Below are positions 10,840 through 20,896 of a stretch of DNA of 64,000 bases, piece by piece (the stretch's first letter is position 1; each line of letters begins with the position of its first letter). The position numbers and the translations under genes were made by a program. The stretch is taken from assembly GCA_025531455.1 (NCBI GenBank), contig JAMYHL010000012.1:806001-870000 (forward strand). The letters are read 5' to 3'. The notes beneath the pieces are model-generated. The model searched no databases and was not told the DNA's origin. It saw only the letters and a list, made by a program, of their open reading frames with translations. Source of the DNA: Apiotrichum sp. Y4204 (lineage: Eukaryota; Basidiomycota; Tremellomycetes; Trichosporonales; Trichosporonaceae).

Positions 10840-10889
10840 ACGCGTCGTCGGGACCACCCTCGCGCGCCTCGCGCCTTCCCTGTACGCGT
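10840..10889 (-). promoter_or_regulatory. Two MCB boxes (ACGCGT) upstream of DNA primase
   Basis: ACGCGT occurs at 10840-10845 and 10884-10889, about 146 and 190 bp before the primase ATG. MCB elements bind MBF (Mbp1-Swi6) and drive G1/S transcription of replication genes, including primase genes in ascomycete yeasts. Use here is inferred from sequence and position. A CACGTG E-box is at 10933-10938 in the same intergenic region, nearer PRMT3. Confidence 0.55.
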
Positions 10890-11112
10890 CAACTCTCGTC
10901 AACATGAGTCCTAAACCTTCCCTCCATTTTGTCACGTGGCCGTCTTATCAGGCAGCTCGTACACCCAGCCACTCACTCTACTTATAATACACGTCACATA
11001 CGGATATATCGTCATCTTAATTTCTGCAATCCGTGGTCCAGAAGAGAACGTCCTGCAGATGCACGGTACAAGGAATGCCCAAAGCCACAGACTGTCTCTC
11101 AACACCACCACA

Positions 11113-12881
11113 ATGTCTTTCAAAATCCCCGCAAACCTCGTCGCTCCATCAGACAGCGGCTCGGACTCGGCGTCCGACGACGGCGGCTGCTCGGACTGGG
11201 CGTCGTCGCTCGGCGGCGCCGAGACGCAGGGTCTCTTCGCCGACGCCCTCCACCCCTCGCCTGAGGCCGCGCTCGCCGCCGCCCGCGAGGCGGGTTTCGA
11301 CCTAAACGAGACGGCGCAGCGACTCGGACTCGATCTCTACGGGCGTATGCGGCTTATTAACTTGATTCGGAGGGACCGGCTTTCCGTTGCGGACGTGGCG
11401 GCGCTCAAGGAGGACGACCCGCGTCTGAAGGACGACGCGCTGCTCGCGCCCGTTATTGCCGACGACCCCCTACTCCGTGAGTCCTGAGCTCCTGATAAGA
11501 GTACAGGTGTTCCATTTGTAGTCTAACCTGTTCTCACACTTCTCAGAAGTTGGCTTCGACGACGACTGGAGCGACGACGAGGAGACCTCGGGCGCACCGA
11601 GGGCGCAGGCCGACCGTGCGGTGGAGGGTGAGCTCGCCGCCCTGCGGGCTGAGGTAGCGGCTCTGCGGAAGGTCATGAACCGCCAACTTGACGAGTCCGA
11701 GCCTGTCCAGAAGCGCGACGACGACACGGGCTACTTTGACTCGTACGCCGCCAACGACATCCACGAGCTCATGCTCAAGGACACGACGCGCACCGTCTCG
11801 TATGCGCGCTTCCTCCTCTCCAACCCCGCTGTGTTCAAGGACGCGATCGTCATGGATGTCGGTGCCGGAACGGGAATTCTCTCCAGTGAGTTGATCCGTA
11901 GTTATGACATCTGACTCTCAGTGTTTGCGGCGCGCGCAGGCGCAAAGCACGTGTATGCCATTGAGGCGTCGGGCCTCGCCACCAAGACGCGGGACAACAT
12001 CCGCGCCAACGGTCTCCAGGATGTTATTACGTGGGTGGCACAGAGTTCCTCTTGACTGACCCACCAGTGTAATCCAGGGCAAGGTCGAGGACATTACGCT
12101 CCCGGTGGACAAGGTGGACGTGATTGTGTCCGAGTGGATGGGGTACATGCTGCTGTACGAGTCCATGCTGGACTCTGTCCTCGTCGCGCGCGACAAGTAC
12201 CTCGCGCCGACGGGTCTCATGGCGCCGTCGCAGACCCGCCTGGTGATCTCGGCGATCACCGGCGAGCGCCTGTGGCGCGAGCGCATCGACTTCTGGAAGA
12301 ATGTCTACGGGTTCAGCATGGAGGGCGCAATGACGTCGCCGTACTTCGCCGAGGGGATCGTTGAGGTCGTCGACAAGGAGGAAGTGGTCACGAGCGAGTG
12401 CATCGTGCGCGACATCAACACGCACGACGCAACTATCGCGTCTCTCGAGTTCCACTCGGACTTTACCATCGCCTCGCTCGCAAACGAGAGCGTGACTGTG
12501 CGCGCGCTGCTGACCCACTTTGACACATTCTTCTCGCCGCTTGCCGGCGCGGCCTCGCACGTCCCCCCCTCGCACCCCGTCCACATCCACTCGTTCACGG
12601 ACGATATGGCCGCTTCCCCCGTCGAGCCTGTGAACACGGCTGACGCCAACGCCGTGTCTTTTACTACTGGCCCGCGCGGCCAGCCCACACACTGGAAGCA
12701 GGTCGCCTTCCTCCTCCGCACACCGCTCACCCTCGGCCCGGGACAGAGCATCACCGGCCGCTTCTTCTGCCGCAAGGCCGACGACTACAGCCGCGGACTC
12801 GACGTCGAGATCCACTTTGCCGTCGTCAACGGTGCGGAGAAGCCCGCCGAGTTCACTGTCCAGGCATTCAAGGTCAAGTAG
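11113..12881 (+). CDS. PRMT3: Type I protein arginine methyltransferase 3 (ribosomal protein S2 methylase), zinc finger degenerate
   Basis: Four exons (11113-11476, 11547-11885, 11922-12030, 12068-12881) encode 541 aa. An acidic N-terminus (SDSGSDSASDDGG) leads into the PRMT3-specific block GLDLYGRMRLINLIRR. A coiled segment follows (ELAALRAEVAALRKVMN), then the methyltransferase core. Visible core motifs: YFDSYAANDIHELMLKD, the SAM-binding VMDVGAGTGILS, and the double-E loop SEWMGYMLLYESML, with PTHWKQ in the C-terminal barrel. In animals and fission yeast PRMT3 binds ribosomal protein uS5 (Rps2) through an N-terminal C2H2 finger. Here the equivalent segment (GLFADALHPSPEAALAAARE) has no Cys pair and no His pair, so that finger looks lost. 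Catalysis should be intact. The gene is divergent from DNA primase. Confidence 0.93.
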
Positions 12882-13150
12882 TGTAGAGTGTAGACTATGT
12901 ATTTGGATAGATTGCACTGGTGCTCATGTGCTGCATTGCTGCGGATGTGGTCGGAAATGTGTTCTAAGGGACATGCCCGTGGCGCTGTCACGTCTGCAAT
13001 GTGGCTTCAAGATCCTGCTAGATAACCACCCCAGCTCATCTGTGCAGTTCCAACCCCTGGAACAACTAACCGCCCAGTTCCAATACGACCGAGCCCCCTC
13101 GTATCACCTTCACTGTGTACAATATGCATGGATGCTCCTAAACTCCTGTC
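12882..13150. other. Convergent intergenic region PRMT3/ARG1
   Basis: The 269 bp between two stop codons must hold both 3' UTRs. No clear polyadenylation signal or hairpin was identified. Confidence 0.4.
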
Positions 13151-14699
13151 TTACTCGCGGTGGTAGACGTCCTTGGGGGCGACGCCACCCTGGCCGCGCT
13201 TGATGTTGGCACGGCCCCAAGCCTTGATGCGGATCGACTCAATCTCAATGAAGCCCGAAGTGGCAGTGGGCTCGAAGCCACCAAGCTCGTCCATGGACGA
13301 GAACTTGGCGTCGTAGAGGCCCTCGTCGGCGTCACGGCCCTCAACGATAACGTTGCCCTTGTAGATGGCGAGGCGGACGATACCGTTGACGGTCTTCTGC
13401 GAGGCCGGGATGGCCGCGGTGAGGAACTCGCGCTCGGGCGAGAACCAGAAGCCGTTGTAGAGGATCTCGGAGAGCTTGATGGTGATGAACTGGTCACGGA
13501 GGGCACGGACGTTGCGGTCAAGGGTCATGCCCTCGAGGTCCATGTGGGCGACACGGAGGATGGTGCCACCGGGCGACTCGTAGCAGCCACGCGACTTGAC
13601 ACCAATGAAACGGTTCTCGACAATGTCGACACGGCCGACACCGTGCTTGCGGGCAAGAGCGTTAAGAGTGAGGAAGATCTCAACAGCGTCGGTGACGGTC
13701 TTGCCGCCCTCGGCAAAGGTGACCTTGACGGGGAGACCCTTGGCGAACTCGATGGTGATGCGCTCGGGGGCGTCAGGGGCCTTGACGGGCGAAGTGGTGA
13801 GCTTCCACATGTCATCAGGGGGGGTGGTGTTGGGGTCCTCGAGGATACCGGCCTCGTACGAGATGTGGAAGAGGTTCTCGTCGGTCGACCAGGGCTTAGC
13901 CTGGGTCTGGGTGACGGGAATGCCCTTGGAGGCGGCGAACTCGATGAGAGCCGAGCGGCCGGCGAAGCGCTCGTAGAACTCGGGGAGACGCCAGGGGGCA
14001 ATGACCTTGATGTTGGGGTCGAGGCCGTAGAAGGCGAGCTCGAAGCGGACCTGGTCGTTGCCCTTGCCGGTGCAGCCGTGCGAGACAAAGCTGAGACGGG
14101 TTAGTACTGCGCACGGTCCAGTGATATAAAGCCAGAGCAAGGTCAGTCACTCACTCGCATCCCTCCTTCTTGGCAATCTCCATCATGCCGCGGGCAATGA
14201 CGGGGCGGGCAAGCGAAGTGCCGAGGAGGTAGACACCCTCGTAGATGGCGTTGACCTGGACGGCGGCTGCACGTTAGAGTGTGCAGATTAACAAAGTGCT
14301 CAAGGTACTCACGGTAGATGAGCTCCTCGACGAACTCGCGCTTGAGGTCCTGAAGGGTTAGACACTGGTTGCACATGACGACGACCTGTGCGGATCGCGC
14401 TTCTTAAACTCACAACAAGGTGGAAGGCGACGGCACCGCAGTTGAGCGCCTTGGTGCGGGCAGCCTCGAAGTCCTCCTCCTGGCCAACGTCGGCCATGAA
14501 GGCAACAACATCGTAGCCCTCGTCGATGAGCCACGCGAGGATGCACGAGGTGTCTGTTGGTTGTTAGCTGCTGGAGGAGGGTGGATGAAAAAAAGTTGGT
14601 CCCAGTCGAGTCCCATTGCGACCTGGATCATTGACACGCACCAAGACCACCCGAGTAGGCGAGGAGGACCTTGCCCTTCTTCTCAGTCTGAGCCGGCAT
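13151..14699 (-). CDS. ARG1: Argininosuccinate synthase
   Basis: Five exons, ATG at 14699, stop at 13151. Exon 1 encodes the N-terminal ATP-binding P-loop [16 protein letters not shown], with the intron inside GGL/D. Next come [39 protein letters not shown] and [17 protein letters not shown]. The long last exon (13151 to about 14090) carries PSIDP-type segments such as [38 protein letters not shown] and [11 protein letters not shown]. The enzyme condenses citrulline and aspartate with ATP in the cytosolic step of arginine synthesis. Length and all catalytic blocks are normal. A TGACTC half-site (Gcn4-type) lies upstream at 14849-14854, which fits general amino-acid control. The 5' flank is shared with TGS1. 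Confidence 0.97.
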
Positions 14700-15330
14700 G
14701 ATGATGATTGACAAGTGTTGTTGTTGTTGTTTTGGAGAGGGGGGGAATGCGGATGATGTCTTGGAAACAAGAACGAGAGGTGGGGTTGATAACAGGTCGA
14801 GGTTTTGCGGGTAGATGCGGATGCAACTGGCTGGCTGGCTGGCTGGAGTGACTCGGTCGAGCGCGGCTGGCTGGTTCGGCCGGGCTTGGACTGGATGGGC
14901 GGCTCTGAGCGCCTTCTGCCTGGAGTGCCCAGCCAAGGGCCCAACCAGCCAGCCAGCGACCAGCACCAGCCCAAGCATCCCCAGTCCAGTCGTACTAACT
15001 GCCGAGCGGCGCCGACTCGAAATCTCACTCAAAACTCACCGTGCTACTTTTTCTCAACCAAAAAAAAAAGTGTGGCGCGGCGCGGACCTCCGGATTTTCC
15101 GATAACGAAGCAGTCATTTAACAGTCAGGAACAAAGTCACGTGACTTTGACATTTATTTTGTCTTCCTGGGCTGGCGCTTCTGGCGTCATACCGCGTCCA
15201 CCACCCAGAGCATGTCCCGAACCGCGCCAGTGCTCACGTCCGCGGAGCAGCATGTAACAACAACGCCCACAACAACAGCGAGCGCTTGGCAAACCTCGTT
15301 TCCGACTTTCTCCTTCCCCATTCGCCCAGC
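14700..15330. promoter_or_regulatory. Shared divergent promoter of ARG1 and TGS1
   Basis: 631 bp between two divergent ATGs. It holds a TGGC repeat (CTGGCTGGCTGGCTGG at about 14827-14845), TGACTC at 14849-14854 and an A-run at 15060-15069. It also holds an 18-bp perfect palindrome centred on CACGTG at 15132-15149. Assignment of each site to one gene is inference. Confidence 0.5.
15132..15149. promoter_or_regulatory. 18-bp perfect palindrome with CACGTG core (Cbf1/bHLH-type site)
   Basis: CAAAGTCACGTGACTTTG equals its own reverse complement. The core GTCACGTGAC matches the Cbf1-type bHLH element. It lies 182 bp upstream of the TGS1 ATG and about 433 bp from the ARG1 ATG. Confidence 0.5.
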
Positions 15331-16653
15331 ATGGGACGCAGGTCACGCTCGACCAAGTCGCTGTCGTTCTTTGCGGCGCTGCCGCCGCAACTCAAGCACC
15401 AGCTCCGAGGGCAGCGCAAGGAGAGCAGTCCGGATGTAGAGGAGGAGAAGGTGGAGGAGACGCGAGTTGTGGATCCGAAGGACCTCTTGCCCACCCAGCC
15501 TGCCGACGATGACAGTGACGAGGACAAGGAGGAGGGTGGCGAAGCAGGCGAGGAGAAGATCTCTTCCTTGGCATCCAATGTCGCCGGACCAAGTAGCGTA
15601 ACCCTTCCCCCAAACTCAAGTGGGGTGGCCGCCACCGTCGAGATGGCCCCCTCTGTAGTAATCTCACGCAAGCGCGCCGCCTCACTCAGCGGCACACCCC
15701 GCTCGAAGCGCAGAAAGGGCAAGGAGCGCGCGACGGAAAACGAGCACAACGGACATCCTTGGGATTGCACCGGACTGGTGCCACGGTACACCGATGTGTC
15801 ACAAGTTCCGAAGAATCTCAAAAAGTGTGAGTGCAGACAGGCACTGCGGCTGTGGCAAGGCAACGCAGTTGTGCATGCTATTCTCGTCCCAAGCAGGGCT
15901 GACCGCAGACTTCTTCCAGAGGCATTCGCTCTGGCCGGCGTACTCGCGCCTCCCGCTGTTGATGGACGACACGGGATGGTTTAGCGTCACTCCGGCAGCC
16001 ATTGCGGAACACATCGCCGAGCGGTGCCGGTGCGACGTGATCCTCGACGCCTTCTGCGGTGTCGGCGGCAACGCGATTGCTTTTGCACAGACGTGTGAGC
16101 ACGTCATTGCGATGGATAACGATCTTACGCGCCTGCGCCTCGCACGGCACAATGCCCTGCACCACGGCGTCGCGGACCGCATCGAGTTTGTGCTCGCCGA
16201 CTATGTTGAGTGGGCGCGTAGTCCTGCGGGCGCCGCCGCCAAGGAAGGGATTGATGTGGTGTTCCTTTCCCCACCCTGGGGTGAGTCTGAATCTGCAGGA
16301 ACAACTGAAACAGAAACGTTCAGCTGATGCCAGGTGGACCCGAATACCTCTCGATGGGGGACGCTCTCGATGGTCAGCCACCGTTGTACCCGCTAAGCGC
16401 GATCCTTCCGATCCCCGGCGACGAGCTGTTCCAGCTTACGGTGCCCCTCTCACCGAACATTGCGTATTTCCTCCCGCGTAATGTGGATATCCAGCAGCTC
16501 TCCAACCTTGCTTCGCATCTCGACGCGCCGGCAAGCGATACCGCTGACGGGAGCAACCGGATGCGCGAGTGGGTCGAGATTGAGGAGGAATGGGTCGGCG
16601 ACAAGCTCAAGGCGGTGACCGCCTACTATGGCGGCTTGGTCGATGGCGTCTAG
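15331..16653 (+). CDS. TGS1: Trimethylguanosine synthase (snRNA/snoRNA cap hypermethylase)
   Basis: Three exons: 15331-15826, 15909-16280 and 16334-16653. The first ATG in frame begins MGRRSRSTKSL. The N-terminal 130 residues are acidic and disordered with a basic KRRKGKER stretch (probable nuclear signal). The catalytic domain follows: YFFQRHSLWPAYSRLPLLMD, then WFSVTPAAIAEHIAERC, and the SAM-binding VILDAFCGVGGNAIAFAQ. After that come VIAMDNDLTRLRLARHNA and the catalytic SPPWGGPEYL, reassembled exactly across intron 2. The enzyme converts m7G caps of sn/snoRNAs to 2,2,7-trimethylguanosine in the nucleus. The catalytic Trp-containing motif is complete, so it should be active. Confidence 0.93.
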
Positions 16654-16955
16654 GTGCTCTGCATCTCACATTTTTGGTAGCTCATGCACATTGTTCTGGG
16701 GCTTCTGCTTCTCCATTACATACATACATTGCCTATCGTTATCGTACCATTACTTCAGACATTGTTGGTCATGAGCGGCGGAGACCCGGATTCCGAGCCG
16801 ATTGCGCGATTGCAAAGCGCTGCTTTCGGTCCTGCAACGCTTTCGGCTCTTGGGTTCGGTCGTCGTCTCGTTCTTCAGTGTTCCTCGATCCTTAGCGCAC
16901 AACCTGAACGGTCACGCGCGTCTCGTCCGCGCCGTCCGCGCCCTTGCTCTGGCGA
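16654..16955. other. Convergent intergenic region after TGS1
   Basis: About 300 bp between the TGS1 stop and the stop of the small - strand gene. A short TACATACATACAT stretch lies near 16719-16731. No gene was seen. Confidence 0.4.
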
Positions 16956-17623
16956 TTAGTACACGCGCGACCGCGCACCCACGGGAGCAGCGGTGGTGGT
17001 GGCGGCGGCGGGGGTGGGCACGTTCTCCTTGCCTTCGGCGGGCACGGCGGGGCTGGGGTTAGCGCTGCAGATGGGTGGGAATGGGACGGTAGGGATCTGG
17101 GAAGCTGGGAAAGGCAGACACGCGACGCGACCGCCAGAACTCCAGTTCAGTAGTCAGTACTCGGCGGATGGGCGGATCATCCGTCTGCACATTGCCCCCA
17201 TCCGCTGATGCGCTGATCCGTTGGCTAGCTACCATTGGACCCCGACTGATCGCCCTGATCCCTGATCGCCCTCTCCTTTGCGAGGCGCTTCTTTGGCCTT
17301 TGGCCTTTGGGTCCTTTCCACCTGCACGGCCTGCACCGCGCGGGGCCGATCGTGACCGTGACAGGCGCGTCGCTATCCGGGGATCCGCTGATCCGCTAGG
17401 ACATGATCCGCGCGCACGGTGCAGCCGTCCACAACGCGTGTGTCACCTTTGGCCCAACTGCATTTCCCATTCCCACTGGCCCCAGGTCCATCCATCGGGA
17501 TACTCACACGACCTCCTTGTCCTCCACCTTATCCTCCTCCTTGGGTGCGCGGTCGTCCTCGGGGTAGTACACGTCGTCGTGGGCGGGGTGCACGGGCGTG
17601 GGGTCGTACTGAATGCGGCTCAT
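16956..17623 (-). CDS. Small acidic protein, two exons with a 455-bp intron
   Basis: The ATG at 17623 starts MSRIQYDPTPVHPAHDDVYY and exon 1 runs to 17508, ending DKVEDKEVV. It is followed by a GTGAGT donor. The proposed exon 2 (17052 down to the TAA at 16956-16958) is preceded by GCGCTAACCCCAG, the usual branch point plus acceptor of this genome. It joins in frame to give VPAVPAEGKENVPTPAAA...SRVY-stop, about 70 aa. The Tyr-rich start and Lys/Glu-rich middle look like genuine coding sequence, and both exons have strong C-ending codon use. I do not recognise a family. The intron is about ten times longer than its neighbours' introns and could hide a further exon or a small RNA. Confidence 0.5.
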
Positions 17624-18556
17624 GACGAGGGCGAGAAGCGGGGACGGCACGGTGACGGTGAGGGTATGTGGGCGGGGGGTGGTGGGTGTTGACGAGTTGG
17701 ATTCCGCGGTGCGCGAGATGCGAGATTCGCTGATGGTGGCGAGAAGAGCAGATGTGAAAGTGTGCTCGCACCTGGACCACTTGGGTACTTGGGATATTGA
17801 GAAGCAGACGTTGCATCGCCACCTTCGAGAGCAACCCCGTGGTCGTCTGAATAGTCCCAAAGGCCCAACAGGGCTTGGCTGGCTGGGATTGTTGACATCA
17901 ATCGCATTGCCACCAAAGGGCACTCCTGCCACTCCTGGCCAGTCGGTGCCGCCGGTGCCGGGCGCCGCGGTCCCGCCACAAGCAGGTGGGTGGCAAATGA
18001 GTGTGGCCTGTCGTTAGTGCCGGAGATATCCGTCCCTGCAGGAGTGAATGCATGAATCGAGGGGGACTGAGGCACCATGTGGTTCAGCGTCGGGCGGGAC
18101 TTGTCTTTTGGATCTGATCCGGGCTGGATAAGGATGATCGGAGATCAGATCTCCACGATCCCACAGACAGACAAACTCTATCATATCTGATATCTAATCC
18201 ATTGCACAACTTTTGCCTGATCTGCATGCAGCCAGTCGGCCTGAGGTCTATCTCGGCTCTTTAATCCCAAGGTCGGGGAATCATACAATGTAGCACATTC
18301 ACCTTAACGTCGCTTCCAGCACAACTGGTTGAGCTTCTGGCTTCTGTACAACGAGAACATGGCCCCGCGGCCCCGCGTCATCCCCACACATCCCCTTCCG
18401 TGCACAGGCAGCTAGACAGTACAAATGGTGCCCACGAGTTCCACACGCATACATACGCACTCATGACGATCTACATCATTAACAAGAGATGGGTTCGGAA
18501 TTCGTTATTCGTCATGCTTCATGAATGCGGTTGAGGTTGCTTGAGCCACAGGCTGG
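17624..18556. other. Gene-poor region with GATC-rich short motifs
   Basis: No gene. The stretch 17195-18200 (including the intron of the small gene) is rich in scattered TGATCCG/GGATC words, for example CCGCTGATCCGCTAGG at 17385-17400 and GATCTGATCCGGG at 18111-18124. Their significance is unknown. Confidence 0.4.
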
Positions 18557-19490
18557 CTATCGTGTCTGGTGCTCGCGCGAGTGGGTGTGCGAATGGCCGC
18601 TGTTCGACTGACTGCGGTTATCCGGGTGGCTTTGAATGGTGCTCCGTGAGGCTGAAAGCGTGTCCAGAGCGACCGAGCGCGAGCGCGCGAGCCGTGGGAC
18701 GATAGTGGCCAGAGCTGTCGGATGAGAAACCCAAGCAGTCGGAAATGTGCCCCGATTTGCCGGAACCGTACTTCTTGCAGTGGAGGAAATGGCGCGCGAG
18801 GGCGAGGTCATGGTGGCCGTGGTGGGTCACCATGTGCTTGTGGTCATTCTGTCCTTGCCTGCTCGTATTTGTGATCGTGGGCCTTGTGGTCGTTATGCTT
18901 GTGCTCGTGAAACTTGATGTGATCGTGATGCTGGGAGTGCATGTGCCTGTCCCAAATGAACGGTGTGTGTTGTCATTCCGGTGACCATGAGCGTGGTCGA
19001 CACTGCACTCGCGGGGGTCATGGACTTCGTGGTGCCTGTCGTGGCCATGGTGCTTACTGTGATCATGGCAATGACCGGGCCTCTGGAACATGGACGTCAG
19101 ACCACAGCCCACACACGGTCAGGATGGTGGTGCACCTCGATGACCTCGTGCGCTGCATGCGCGAGGCCCCGGCGCGCGTGGACTTCGTCGTCGTGGGCCA
19201 TTGCAAAGAAGTACGGAGCTCCAGACTCGAGAGGAGTGGGTTCAGTGTCGGGCTCGGAATGCGATCACGAATTGAGTTGGAATCTACGCCGTGCCCGCGA
19301 TCTACGAAGCTTGGCGGCTGCGAAACTCGACTGCGTGCACCGGTTTGTGTGCATTCAGCATGCAGCGCACAGCAGTCCCTTGCACTTGCACACTGGCCAC
19401 TGGATCTCGCAGTTGTCCCCGCTCAGGGTGGTAGATGATGACGTTGGAGCCGGCGCCGCGAATGACCCGTGCGTGCGCCGACATTGGCAT
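18557..19490 (-). pseudogene. Decayed His-rich / Cys-rich coding-like stretch
   Basis: On the minus strand, coding-like segments appear in changing frames. Near 19490 a frame starts MPMSAHARVIRGAGSNVIIY. A shifted frame then gives GDNCEIQWPVCKCKGLLCAA (about 19355-19415) and stops. The first frame resumes as NAHKPVHAVEFRSR. Further on, ATGGCCCACGACGACGAAGT at about 19204 opens a His-rich frame. It continues as HHGHDRHHEVHD, then in another frame HDHIKFHEHKHNDHKAHDHK, then back to NDHKHMVTHHGHHD, and ends in a third frame SNSGHSHTHSREHQTR (stop at 18557). No set of normal introns joins these cleanly, so I read it as one or two genes broken by frameshifts. The family is unrecognised. Heavy His content suggests metal binding, as inference only. 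Confidence 0.35.
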
Positions 19491-20835
19491 ATCGGACCAA
19501 GCGTCAGAGGATCAGGGGATCAGAGCGCGATCATTGGCTTGTCGCTGTTCTATTCACAGCGTCAGGGAGACGTTGGCTGTGGAGAACGCGAGAGCAACGG
19601 CGAACACGCGAACACATGCTCCGAGGATGCCGTGCATCGCATCTGCCCGCCGTGGAGCCCCCCCAAGGCTACTATTCTAGTGTGGAATTACTACTCTAGT
19701 GTGGGATCTGGGATTGTGGCAGCAACGACTAGATGTCGCCGCGGGGTCATCCATCATCATTATTCGGCGCTCTTGCGTGGGTGGTGGAGCGGAGGACCAC
19801 CCTGCTGGTACATTCCAGGCTCTGGCGGACACGTCCGGCTGCGTCACATGGTCGCCCAATGGTCCGAGCGAGTAGTCTGGTCCGAGAACGCTGAGCTCGG
19901 GGAAAAAAATCTCGGGACAAGTCAAGCGGAGCGGCTCATCCCCCCAGCGGCGACGCCTTCGTCTTGTCCGTCTCCCGCCGCAGCAGTCGGCACCGCCCCC
20001 GAGGCGCACTCCGCACCTAGCCGCGGGATGACGACCAACTCCGAGCGGGATACTCCGTCAGCGGACCTGTGGTACCTGCGGTGTTACACAGGTGGTGGGC
20101 AATTGGCCATTGGGCAGGATTAGCCGGATCCCGGGGTCTTGGTATGCTGCGGCGATCAGTGCGATTGTTCAGGCCCGCTGCGGAATGCTGGTATCTGGAC
20201 ATTGCGGTACTGGAGATTGGCGAGCTGTATCTCTTGGCCAACCTGGTCCATCCGGGACTGCACCGCTACCTGGATACAACGGGGGACGGGAGACGGGAAT
20301 AACGTACTCCATACTGTAGTCATGAACACCGCAGGTCCGACAGCAAGAGTGGGGCGCTCCTGGACCAGGCAGGAACGGCTGCGCATCTTTACGATTCCGA
20401 AACCCACTCTTTTGATGATGATAAGTTGGAGAGCTGGAAGGCATGCCCCAATAATAATTTCGAGAGCTCGAGAGCATTCTATACGATACTGGGCCAACGT
20501 AATAGAGACTTTGCCAATGGCTGTGGGGGGTAGTGAAGTCACCGTATACGACATCTCATTAGCCATGACGTCAAGTGTGGCACTGATTTTTTTTTTTCTC
20601 TTCTGCTTGTTGTTGCCTTGTTCCTCCCCATTCCCGACACACTGCCACACCCGCACAACCACAACCCTTGTTCTCCAATCTTGGCGCGTTTGCTTGGCGA
20701 CCCAGTGAAACCCTATGCACAACGTCGGGTGGGGACTGTCCGCAGTCGCGGGCGTCGTGCGCCGTACCCCCGCTCCTGTTGGTATCCAAATGTCTGCGTC
20801 TCTCACCACTGCCTGCCTGTCTGGGCGGGCAGTAT
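19491..20835. other. Upstream region of the GPI-type gene, no gene seen
   Basis: About 1.3 kb. A long open frame on the + strand here is mostly antisense to the His-rich stretch or lacks coding character. A T-run (TTTTTTTTTT) lies at 20586-20596. The final 200 bp form the promoter of the 20897 gene. Confidence 0.4.
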
Positions 20836-20844
20836 TATATAAAA
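20836..20844 (+). promoter_or_regulatory. TATA box of the triple-Cys-module surface protein gene
   Basis: TATATAAAA in the context AGTATTATATAAAAGAGG, ending 52 bp before the ATG at 20897. The short distance implies a very short leader and strong, regulated transcription. Confidence 0.65.
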
Positions 20845-20896
20845 GAGGAAAGCCGCACTTGCCCTTGTAGCCCATAGCATCCAACTTTGAGCTACA

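Noticed and set aside
18963..20123. 386-codon plus-strand frame
   Set aside because: Its first part is the antisense of His-rich DNA (CAY gives Val/Met), giving a false membrane-like start. The remainder has no coding character.
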